Positions 10,501 to 18,337 of a stretch of 39,154 nucleotides of DNA are shown piece after piece. Each line of letters starts with the position of its first letter. The first letter of the stretch is position 1. Under the pieces are notes generated by a model. The model searched no databases, had not been told where the DNA came from, and saw nothing but the letters and a program-made list of their open reading frames with translations. This DNA is from Flavobacteriales bacterium (GTDB lineage: Bacteria; Bacteroidota; Bacteroidia; Flavobacteriales_F; PHOS-HE28). Both the position numbers and the translations under genes were made by a program. The stretch lies in the NCBI GenBank assembly GCA_016718655.1, contig JADKCV010000035.1, forward strand, positions 1 to 39,154, read 5' to 3'.

Positions 10501-12599
10501 CAGGTCAGGTCCACGTTGAGCGGTTCGCTTTCCACGTTCACTGTAGCGTGCAACGAATCCCCCTTCGCATCTGCGATCAGGCGTAAGCTGGCGACGTCGT
10601 TACCGTTGAAGCGTAGTTCACGTGGTGTGATCTCCACGTGTGCCAAGCGTGCAGGGGTGTTCATGCGACTGCCTTCGCCGACGAGTGCGAAGCTCAGCGG
10701 ACCGATGGTGGTATCGCCAGTGATCCGTGAGAGGCGCAGATCGTTCACGCCCATGTCCACCGTGAACGCATCGGGGATCACGCCGTCCAAGCCGGTCGCC
10801 GTAAGGTCCCCGACGATGTTGCCGAAGTCACTGCGCAGATCGATCTCGCCGATCACACGACCGTTGCTGCCGTTGGCGTGTGCGTTCAGGTCCAAGCGAT
10901 GTGGCAACCGGGTACCGGCCGGCACGAAGGCAAGCATGGTCTCGCGCAAGCCACGGCCCATGGTGAAGCGGTCAAGGTCGAACACGAAGGCGGTATTGGG
11001 CCATGCGGATGCATTTGCGATACGACCGTTCGCCACGAATACTGTTCCTTGATCGCCGTTCATGCGCAGCGACAAGGTGTCCATGTGTTGCATGGTGCCC
11101 GCTACCCGCACATTGGTGGCGTACGTTTCTGGGGAACTGAGGTTCGTAGGAAGAGCAACGCCGAGTGAAGTGAGAAACGGTCGTAAGCGCTGTAGGTCGA
11201 GGTCGGTGTGGGCACTGAGCCGGAAGGGCACCAATTCAGCACTGCGATAGAGTGTGGTGAGATCGCCCGGCGCCGCGTGTGCATCGAAGGCGATGGCATT
11301 GCCATCCACCGTGACCGATCCATCGCTCAACTGCATCTCCGCCGGTGTGGCCAGGATGCGCGTGGTGAGTTGCACGGTCGTGTTCGTAGGTCCGGCTATG
11401 GCAGTGAGTTCTTCGATCCGTGCGGCGATGTTCCCGTTGTTCACCACCAGTTCGTTCAGCGTCAAGGTGAGGTCGTTCACCACCAAGTGGTCCATGTCCA
11501 ACAAGCTGTTGGGCTTCGCGATGCGACCGGTGTGCATGGCGAATTCGCTCTCGCTGATGCGCACTTCCTGCGCCTTCACGTTCCAGTCCTGCACGAAGTA
11601 GCGGAAGCCATCGTTCTGGTCCAGCCACGGTGGTGCGGTGGTGCTGCTGTCCTTCGGTGAAGTCGCTGTGCTCAGCATCCCGAACCGGAAGCCACGCAGG
11701 GTGAGTTCCTCCAGGTCCAGTTGCTGTTGGGTGAGGTCGATGCGTTCTGTGACGAGCTTGGCGAAGGGGGCTTCCAACCACAGGCTATCGCCGGTGTTGG
11801 TGGTCTTCATGGTGAAGGCCACGTTCTCCAATGCGATCCCGTTGAAGCGCACGTCCAAACTGTCCAGCGGGTTCGTGAGCGCAGGGTATGGGTTGGGTTT
11901 CGATGGACCGGCCACCGTGCGCATGGCGATGCGGGTGTCCTTCAGCAGGAGGTCGTCCACATGGAACCGCATCGGGTCCAGTTGGAAGCGGTCGAATTGA
12001 ATTTCCAGTTCGCCGAGGTGCAGATCGAGGAACAGATCCGATGGTGCCAGTTGCAGCTCGAGGACGATGTTCCGCAGGTCCGCGCTTTCGATGGAAAAGT
12101 CCCAGCCGCCGCTGGTATCCTTTGGTGTGGTGGTGGTATCGGTGCCTGCGAGACCGTCGAGTATGAAGTCGAAATTGAAGGTGCTGTCCGCCGCTTGGCC
12201 CACGGTGGCACGCACATCCTCCAGGATAACACCACCCAACACAATGCGCTTGTCCAGCAGGGCTGTCGCGCCCAGCCGCGCTTTCACCGTACCGGCATAC
12301 AGGAGCGTATCGCCCTGCTGATCTCCTACATAGAGTCCTTCCAGGCTGAGACCGATTGGGTAGCGCAGCGCGAGGTGTTCCAGCCTCACCTCAGCGCCGG
12401 TCTTCTCGTTCAGGATGGTCACCACCTTCTTCCGCAGGAGATCCTGCACCGGCGGTATATAAATGAGCACGGCCACCACCGCGAGCAGGGCGAAGGGCAA
12501 TAGCACCAGTGGTACCAACCAACGTAACACTGAACGACCGACCGGCTGCCTGCGCGATGGGTTGGCATCGGCTCCGGTATTCGATCCCTGTGTTGGCAA
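7523..12599 (-). CDS. tamB: TamB: translocation and assembly module, AsmA-like, two frameshifts
   Basis: TamB is an inner-membrane-anchored protein forming a long beta-taco across the periplasm and working with TamL. An N-terminal hydrophobic anchor (VLRWLVPLVLLPFALLAVVAVL) follows an Arg-containing segment. The C-terminal DUF490 domain ends near 7700, followed by a charged tail (Glu/Lys/Arg). The gene is read in three pieces. The first covers 12599 to about 10498, a short middle piece (sequence LHGTWPEKGDSLIAALDM) about 10498-10450, and the last about 10450-7523. One missing base at each joint (C in CTGCACGGC, G in CATGATC) restores a single frame of 1692 residues, normal for the family. The span is drawn to TTG 12599, the farthest start. 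GTG 12530, just before the hydrophobic segment, fits the putative promoter at 12605-12633 better. First gene of the tamB-tamL-tspO operon. Confidence 0.9.
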
Positions 12600-12604
12600 T
12601 GGGT

Positions 12605-12633
12605 TAAATGTACGCTCGCCCGCGATGAGCCAA
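12605..12633 (-). promoter_or_regulatory. Putative Bacteroidota-type promoter for tamB
   Basis: On the minus strand TTG (12633-12631) is followed after 18 bases by TACATTTA (12612-12605). This matches the Bacteroidota -33/-7 pattern (TTG, then TAnnTTTG) except for the final base. Transcription would begin close to 12600, which makes the TTG codon at 12599 nearly leaderless and favours GTG 12530 as the tamB start. Pattern match by eye only. Confidence 0.35.
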
Positions 12634-12833
12634 CGGTGTGCCAGAGCGTTCTTCCACCAGGCGCCGCAGTGTTACCGGCGGTGCTGCTCTTCCGAATGGG
12701 GAACGCGTTCCTCGGTGGATGGGGAGTTGGGGTGTGGCATTTCACCCCATGATCACCTCGGATGCGCACCGGATCTCATCGAACATGGGTGCCGACGGTA
12801 CAGGTGCGGGTTTGAGAGCAGGGAGCCGCACTT

Positions 12834-13819
12834 CTAGCTACCGACATTCAGTTCGCGTACCTCACCCTCTTTCGTGATCCAGAGGTATTTGATGATCTCC
12901 TTCACTTCCTTCTTCTTGTCGGCCCAGGCTTCAGGCAGTTGGCATTGGAGCGTGAGGTTGTAGGTGTACTGCACCGGTGGTTCGGTGATCTCGGCGTGCA
13001 GGACGATGTCGAATTGACCGTAGGGGACCTTGTTGTAGAACAGGGTGTTGCTCTGCTTCACATCGTTGACGATCTGTCCACGGCGACGGCTGTTCAAGCT
13101 GCTCTGGGTGCGCGAACGGTACTGGGTGTAGCGGTCCAGGGGGAAGTAGGCACCGTTGCGCTCGGCACCCGTGCGGTGGCTCTCTTCCACCTTGAGGCCC
13201 AGCTTTGCGAAGTTGTCCAGTTTCTGGTGCAGGAGCTTGGTGGCGAACATGCGCAGTGTGTCGTAACATGCGCTTTGGTCTCTACGAAGAAGTCCACCTT
13301 CACGAGGTCATAGATCTCCTCCTTGGCGGCCGCGGTCACCAAGCGGTCCAGGATGCGTGCATCAGTGAACCGTACGTGGATGTTCTTCTGGATCTCGAAG
13401 CCGGCGGGCACCTCTTGATAGGTCTTGCTGAAGAGCTTGCGTGTGGTCTCGATCTCATATACCGGTACGAAGCTGAGCATGTCGGGGAAGACGTCCTTCT
13501 CCTTCACGCCGTGCTCCTTCACCCGTTGTGTGAAACCGTCGATGCGCGCGTTCATCAAGCTGTCGGCCTCCTCGGCACTCTGCCCCAGCTGGGTGATGTG
13601 GAAGATGGCCAGGTAGCTGTCGGCCTTCATGTTCATCATGGCGTTCACCTCCAGCACGAGCATGTTGCCTTGGATGGAAGCCTTCACGGGTTGTTCGGCC
13701 TGTTGGAAGAAGATGCGGCTGTTGGTCTCGTACATGAGGTTGCCCATGGCCTGGGGGTGGGCATGGAGGGCGAGGACTACCGCAGGGATCGCGGCCAAGA
13801 TTCGGGAGTGCAGGTGCAT
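12834..13819 (-). CDS. SIMPL domain (DUF541) periplasmic protein, frameshifted
   Basis: The protein starts at ATG 13819 with a signal peptide (MHLHSRILAAIPAVVLALHA). The mature part has the SIMPL/DUF541 layout: a first beta-rich half with a VLEVNAMMNMKADSYLAIF segment, a helix with paired Ala/Met residues, and a second half containing FEIQKNIHVRFTDARILD. The frame breaks near 13266: the upstream frame loses sense after VETKAH, and the expected continuation YDTLRMFATKLLHQKL lies one base away. Adding one base gives 328 residues, ending at TAG 12834-12836. Members of this family are secreted and of unclear function. The gene lies 63 bases downstream of the THUMP methyltransferase and is the last of three co-directional genes beginning with the VTE5-VTE6 fusion, so it may be co-transcribed with them. 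Confidence 0.8.
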
Positions 13820-13882
13820 GGTCGGTTCGTTTCGGGAGCGGTACACCGCACCGCCCGAAGCGTTCACGATCCGGAAGAACGA

Positions 13883-15082
13883 TCAGTCCTCGCGCGGTGG
13901 AAGTGGCGTCAACCGGCGTGATCCCGCGTAGAGGTCGTAGCGCAGCATGCGGCAATCCAGCGCGCCGTTGAAGAGTTGGATCTTCGGCTTGGGTGTGAGG
14001 CGGATGTGTTTGGCGGCCTCAAGGTTGCTGGTCAACACCCAAGCGGTCCAGCCTGTCCAGCGCTTCTTCAGCGTGTCGCCGATCATGGTGTAGAGTTCCT
14101 GGATGGCCTCGGGACTGCTTTCACCGCCGATGCCCTGCTCGTCCATGCGCTCACCATAGGGTGGGTTCATGATCAGCATGCCCTGACCGTCGGGCGGTTC
14201 CAGATCGGCGAAGGCGCTGTGCCGGATGGTGATGCTGTCCTCCAATTGCGCTGCGGCCACGGTGGCGCGGGCTTTGGCCACGGTGACCCGGTTACTATCG
14301 CCTCCGATGATGATGGGTCGCGCCTCACTGATGCGCGCGATCATGGCCGTGCGGATGGTGTCGTACAACTCCTCGTCGAAGTCCAGCCAGCGCTGGAAAC
14401 CGAAGGCCGGTCGGTAGATGCCCGGTGGGATGTTGGCCGCGAACAGCGCAGCTTCCACCAGCAACGTACCCGATCCGCACATCGGGTCGACCAAGGGGAC
14501 CTTGCCATCCCACCCGCTGAGTTGTACCATGCCCGCCGCCAGCACCTCGTTCAAGGGCGCCGCATTGGTCTCCTGCCGGTAGCCGCGCTCATGCAAGGAT
14601 CCTCCCGAGCTGTCCAGTGAGACAGTGACCCGTTCGTTGATGATGTGCACATGGATGCGCAGCATGGGGTCGTGCAGGTGCACGGAAGGCCTGCGCCCGG
14701 TCTTCTCCCGGAAACGATCCACGATGGCGTCCTTGCACTTTTGCGCCATGAATTGGCTGTGGTCCGTCCAGTAGGTGTTCAGCGTGCACTTGATGACGAA
14801 GGTGTCGGCATTGCTGAGGAACTGGTCCCACTTGATGCGTTTGATGCCCAGGTAGAGGTCCTCTGTGTTGCGTGCATCGAAGGAGCCGATGGGTACGAGG
14901 ATGCGAATGGCGGTGCGTAGGCAGAGGTTGGTCTTGTAGAGGAAGCCTTGGTCGCCACTGAAGCTCACCGCGCGGTTATGCCGTTCGATATCGCGCGCAC
15001 CGAGCCGCACGAGTTCGGCACGTAGGACCTCCTCCAGGCCGAAGAGGGTCTGTGCGATCATGCGGAAGTGCTGGCGTTCCAT
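13883..15082 (-). CDS. THUMP-domain class I SAM-dependent RNA methyltransferase (RlmL/YpsC-like)
   Basis: The 399-residue protein starts at ATG 15082 (MERQHFRMIAQTLFGLEEVL), a typical opening of this family. A ferredoxin-like plus THUMP RNA-binding region occupies about residues 1-160. LHERGYR (163-169) links it to a Rossmann methyltransferase domain with SAM-binding DPMCGSGT (199-206) and catalytic NPPYGER (306-312). The NPPY motif and THUMP domain are those of enzymes making N2-methylguanosine in RNA, for example the RlmL part of E. coli RlmKL (23S rRNA G2445) and Bacillus YpsC. The RlmK half is absent, as usual outside gammaproteobacteria. It starts 32 bases after the VTE5-VTE6 fusion gene in the same direction, probably by operon convenience rather than shared function. 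Confidence 0.92.
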   Translation of the reverse strand: MERQHFRMIAQTLFGLEEVLRAELVRLGARDIERHNRAVSFSGDQGFLYKTNLCLRTAIRILVPIGSFDARNTEDLYLGIKRIKWDQFLSNADTFVIKCTLNTYWTDHSQFMAQKCKDAIVDRFREKTGRRPSVHLHDPMLRIHVHIINERVTVSLDSSGGSLHERGYRQETNAAPLNEVLAAGMVQLSGWDGKVPLVDPMCGSGTLLVEAALFAANIPPGIYRPAFGFQRWLDFDEELYDTIRTAMIARISEARPIIIGGDSNRVTVAKARATVAAAQLEDSITIRHSAFADLEPPDGQGMLIMNPPYGERMDEQGIGGESSPEAIQELYTMIGDTLKKRWTGWTAWVLTSNLEAAKHIRLTPKPKIQLFNGALDCRMLRYDLYAGSRRLTPLPPRED

Positions 15083-15114
15083 GGTGCGCGAAGGTCGGTG
15101 AAGGTGCAGGAACT

Positions 15115-16551
15115 TCAACCGTTCTTGTACACGATCAACGCCAGCGCGGTGATGAGCGCGATACTGATGAGGTTCACCCGATCGTTGGTGATCCATGCGA
15201 AGCCCCGTCGCGCCAGCACACCTCCGACAGCTTGGTCCTGCCAAGCACCCTTGCCCACTTGGTAACGCACCTGGAACCAAGCGCCCAGCACACTATCGAT
15301 GACCATGCCCGCCACACCCCAGGCGGCGATCACCCCCACGGTGACCAGGTCACCACGGAACAGGGAGGCCGCCGCGATGGCAAGAACCACTGCTCCCGCT
15401 GCAGCGCCCATCGTTCCTGCCAGGCTGATCCCTCCTGAAAGACCCGGGGCCACCATGCGACCACTGCGCAGGTCGATCGTGCGACCGCGTACGGCCATAC
15501 CGATCTCACTTGCCCAGGTATCGGCGGTTGCGACCGCCATGCTGATCGCCATGGCGAAGCGCGCCAATTCCTCCGGCAGGAGTAGGGCCGCCGCGAGGTA
15601 GACCCCGCCGTTGCTCCACACCTGTTCGGCATCGCGGGGTCGACCGTGTTTCGCATCGCTGGTGGCGCGGGATCTGCGGGCAAGTCTTCCCAGCAAGGTG
15701 CTGCTGGCGAAGAACACCACCAAGGGGATGATCCACTGCGGACCCTGCGCCCACACCACCGCGCATCCGAGCAGTGCTGCGCTCACCGCACCGCCCAGCG
15801 TAAGCCAACTCTTGCGGACGCTGAGCCAGGCGAAAGGCATGGCGATGCACACCGTGATCCATGCGGAGCCGAGGTGGTGCCACGCATCGCCATACTGGAG
15901 CGCTACGAGCATGGCCGCACTTCCCGCAGGCACCCACACATTGTCCCAGCCGGACGAACCCAGCGCTTCAGCGGCAGCGAGCAACACGCTCAACAGGATC
16001 GCAGCGGCCAGCAGGGGCACGACCGGCCATGCGTTCAACGGCGAGGGCCATAGGAGGACCAGTCCCGCCGTTGTAAGGGTGAACGCAGCACTACCAGCGA
16101 TGCTCTTGCGGTCGCTGGTGAGGTGGTAACCGACACTTGCCACGCGGATGCCGACCAGTGCTGCGGCCGCATCGCTAAGCGCGAGCACGGACATGGGTAA
16201 CGCGATGAGCCAGCGGTGTTCCGGCGTGGGGAACAGGAGCAACAAGACCAGGTAGGGCAGGGGGAAGAGGGCGATGCCCCAACCGGGCCTGCCGCTGGCT
16301 TCACGAAAGAAGCGCCCACTGCCCACCGCGATGAGCAGCACCATTTCCGCCACCCCGACCACCAGGGTGAGCGTGCCGAGGTCATCCAGGAGCATGGGTG
16401 CGATCGCGCAGGCACCCACCGCACCCACGTGCAACACCTTGCGGCTCAACCACTGGGGCCAACGACCACTGCGGTCGAGCCGGTCCATGGCAAGGGTGAG
16501 CAGCACAACGGCCGCACCAAGAACACCGAGGATGGTCGTATCGTTGTGCAT
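15115..16551 (-). CDS. Fused phytol kinase-like (VTE5) and phytyl-phosphate kinase-like (VTE6/DUF92) membrane protein
   Basis: This 478-residue polytopic membrane protein starts at ATG 16551. The first half matches the SEC59/VTE5 isoprenoid-alcohol kinase family: RKVLH at 37-41, DAAAALVG near 127-134 and DRKSIAG at 147-153, among about seven hydrophobic segments. The second half matches DUF92/VTE6, which phosphorylates phytyl phosphate to the diphosphate: SNGGV at 313-317, DTWASEIG at 344-351, GGISLAGT at 373-380 and NDRVN at 456-460. A single protein could thus convert a free prenyl alcohol such as phytol or geranylgeraniol into its diphosphate. The start lies only 24 bases from the start of the divergent methyltransferase-prenyltransferase operon, whose UbiA enzyme could use the product. 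Family calls are strong; substrate is inferred. Confidence 0.88.
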   Translation of the reverse strand: MHNDTTILGVLGAAVVLLTLAMDRLDRSGRWPQWLSRKVLHVGAVGACAIAPMLLDDLGTLTLVVGVAEMVLLIAVGSGRFFREASGRPGWGIALFPLPYLVLLLLFPTPEHRWLIALPMSVLALSDAAAALVGIRVASVGYHLTSDRKSIAGSAAFTLTTAGLVLLWPSPLNAWPVVPLLAAAILLSVLLAAAEALGSSGWDNVWVPAGSAAMLVALQYGDAWHHLGSAWITVCIAMPFAWLSVRKSWLTLGGAVSAALLGCAVVWAQGPQWIIPLVVFFASSTLLGRLARRSRATSDAKHGRPRDAEQVWSNGGVYLAAALLLPEELARFAMAISMAVATADTWASEIGMAVRGRTIDLRSGRMVAPGLSGGISLAGTMGAAAGAVVLAIAAASLFRGDLVTVGVIAAWGVAGMVIDSVLGAWFQVRYQVGKGAWQDQAVGGVLARRGFAWITNDRVNLISIALITALALIVYKNG

Positions 16552-16575
16552 CGACAGCCCGAAGTAAAGCAACCC

Positions 16576-17319
16576 ATGGCCCATTGGATCGAACTCGAGG
16601 ACCTGCCCGGCTTCCCGCCGTTGCTGCGACGGTTGCAAGTGGAGTATATCGGCTGGCTGGTGGAACGCTTCGGGGTCTATCGTCCCATGGTGCCGTTCAT
16701 CACGGAGGCATTGCAACTGGCGCGCGCCGATCACCTCACGGACCTCGGTTCCGGGCAGGGTGGCCCGATCCGCTTCCTGGCACGTCAGGGATCGCTCGCA
16801 CACGTGCACTTCATGCTCACCGATCGCTTTCCCACAGCATCGAAGGACCTGCCGGTCAACGTGGAATGGTATGGTCCGCCAGTGGATGCGTTGGGGACGG
16901 ACATCCCAGGAACAGGACCGCTGACCTTGTTCAACACCTTCCACCACTTCACGCACACCCAACAGGAGCAGCTTATCCGGAACAATCGGGGACGAGGTGT
17001 GTTGATCCACGAGGTGCTACAACCGGACCTGCTCGTGTTCACCAAGATCCTGTTCACCACCACTGTGGGCCAGTTGCTCCTTGCACCCTTCGTGCGGCCC
17101 TTCCGGTGGGAACGGCTGTTCTTCACCTACGTACTCCCGGTCAACCTGTTCACCATCACGTGGGATGGGCTGGTGAGCGTGTTGCGCGCTGACCGGCCGG
17201 CCCGCTTGCTGGCACGCGTCACCAAAGCGGCGGGACCCGATGCGGTGGTGCGGGGTGGGCTTGCGGGTCCTTGGTGGGCACCCGTGACCTGGGTACATTG
17301 CCTGCCTCCCGCTCCATGA
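16576..17319 (+). CDS. SAM-dependent methyltransferase in a prenylquinol-type locus
   Basis: This 247-residue protein starts at ATG 16576. It has a Rossmann SAM-binding motif DLGSGQGG at 56-63, an acidic strand-2 end near D83, and a conserved-looking NTFHHF at 120-125 where class I methyltransferases have their post-IV region. Residues about 155-200 are unusually hydrophobic (TKILFTTTVGQLLLAPFV, LFFTYVLPVNLFTI), suggesting a membrane-bound enzyme with a lipid substrate. The stop codon overlaps the start of the UbiA prenyltransferase gene (ATGA, 17316-17319), so the two are translationally coupled. The context suggests ring methylation of a prenylated aromatic product. I do not recognise the subfamily and it is not obviously UbiE- or VTE3/VTE4-like. 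A start further downstream at Met38 would widen the divergent promoter region but would remove part of the N-terminal helix. Confidence 0.82.
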   Translation: MAHWIELEDLPGFPPLLRRLQVEYIGWLVERFGVYRPMVPFITEALQLARADHLTDLGSGQGGPIRFLARQGSLAHVHFMLTDRFPTASKDLPVNVEWYGPPVDALGTDIPGTGPLTLFNTFHHFTHTQQEQLIRNNRGRGVLIHEVLQPDLLVFTKILFTTTVGQLLLAPFVRPFRWERLFFTYVLPVNLFTITWDGLVSVLRADRPARLLARVTKAAGPDAVVRGGLAGPWWAPVTWVHCLPPAP

Positions 17320-18227
17320 TCCGCGCGCTGCTCACCTTTTGGAAGTTCACCCGTCCGCACACCATCATCGGTAGCGCGCTCAGTGTTACTGCATTGTATG
17401 TGCTGGTGTTGGCGCAGCCGGGTGGTGTTCCTGCACATGCGCAGGTATGGCTGCCCAGCCTCCTTGCCGCACTGGCCTGCAACGTGTTCATCACCGGCCT
17501 CAATCAATGGAGCGACGTGGAGGTGGACCGGATCAACAAGCCCTGGCTGCCGATCCCGGCTGGACTGCTCTCCCGCAGCGTAGCCCTGACGATCGTGTTG
17601 ATGAGTTTGATGGTGGCACTGTTGGTGGCCGCTTGGGTATCGACCTTCCTGTTCGGACTTATCGCGTTGATCAGTGTGTTGGGTTGGGCCTATTCCATGC
17701 CGCCCATTCGCTTCAAACGCCATCATTTCGGTGCGGCCCTTGCCATCACCGTGGTCCGCGGACTATTGGTGAACCTGGGTTTCTATGCACACTATATGCA
17801 GCAGTTGCATGGTCACTTGACCCTCGATCCGATCATCGGTCCGCTCACGGGATTCGTGGCGCTGTTCAGTATAGGTATCGCCTGGTTCAAGGACATCCCG
17901 GATACCAAGGGCGACGCGGAGTACCACTTCGGGACCTTGGCCGTGCGTATGGGTCGGGGATCCGCGCTGGTATTGGGTGCCGTGGTGGTGGTGTTGGCCT
18001 ATCTGGCCATCATCATACCAGCCCTGGTCGGACTATTGCCATACCCAGCGTGGTACACGCTTTCCTTCGGTTTGCCGCTCATCGCATTCGTGACCATGGC
18101 CGCGCGGTTGGAGGTGGATGACGACGTACAGGTGAAGCGGTTCTACATGCTTTTCTGGGTCCTGTTCTTCCTGGCATACGTGGTGTACCCGCTGCCCTAT
18201 CTGCTGGCCATTGATGGGACTTTCTGA
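17316..18227 (+). CDS. UbiA family prenyltransferase, homogentisate phytyltransferase-like (VTE2-like)
   Basis: The 303-residue protein is a polytopic membrane enzyme (eight to nine hydrophobic helices) that joins a prenyl diphosphate to an aromatic acceptor. The first Asp-rich motif is NQWSDVEVD (63-71) followed by RINKPWLPIPAG, which closely resembles the NQ-x-x-DVEIDK-x-NKPYLP signature of homogentisate phytyl/geranylgeranyl transferases rather than UbiA or MenA. The second motif is KDIPDTKGD (192-200), again the KDIPDxxGD form of that group. Its ATG overlaps the methyltransferase stop, and the divergent kinase fusion could provide the diphosphate substrate. The predicted role is the committed prenylation step of a tocopherol- or plastoquinol-like compound. 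The family is certain; the acceptor (homogentisate) is inferred from motifs. Confidence 0.9.
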   Translation: MIRALLTFWKFTRPHTIIGSALSVTALYVLVLAQPGGVPAHAQVWLPSLLAALACNVFITGLNQWSDVEVDRINKPWLPIPAGLLSRSVALTIVLMSLMVALLVAAWVSTFLFGLIALISVLGWAYSMPPIRFKRHHFGAALAITVVRGLLVNLGFYAHYMQQLHGHLTLDPIIGPLTGFVALFSIGIAWFKDIPDTKGDAEYHFGTLAVRMGRGSALVLGAVVVVLAYLAIIIPALVGLLPYPAWYTLSFGLPLIAFVTMAARLEVDDDVQVKRFYMLFWVLFFLAYVVYPLPYLLAIDGTF

Positions 18228-18337
18228 CATGCTCCAACTGTTCAGGAGCGCGATGCGATCCCATTTATGCAATGATCGACCCTTTTGCATCGCTACTACA
18301 ACCGGTCCAGCTTAAGACCTTCCGATCCATCCCCTGC

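Noticed and set aside
12640..12830. Possible gene remnant upstream of tamB on the minus strand
   Set aside because: Short frames with RRLVEERSG-like sequence exist but have no start, no similarity I recognise and overlap the putative promoter.
4771..18227. Functional link between TspO and the prenyl locus through chlorophyll breakdown
   Set aside because: TspO is in the tamB-tamL operon about 10 kb away; nothing in the sequence links it to the prenyl genes beyond being in the same window.
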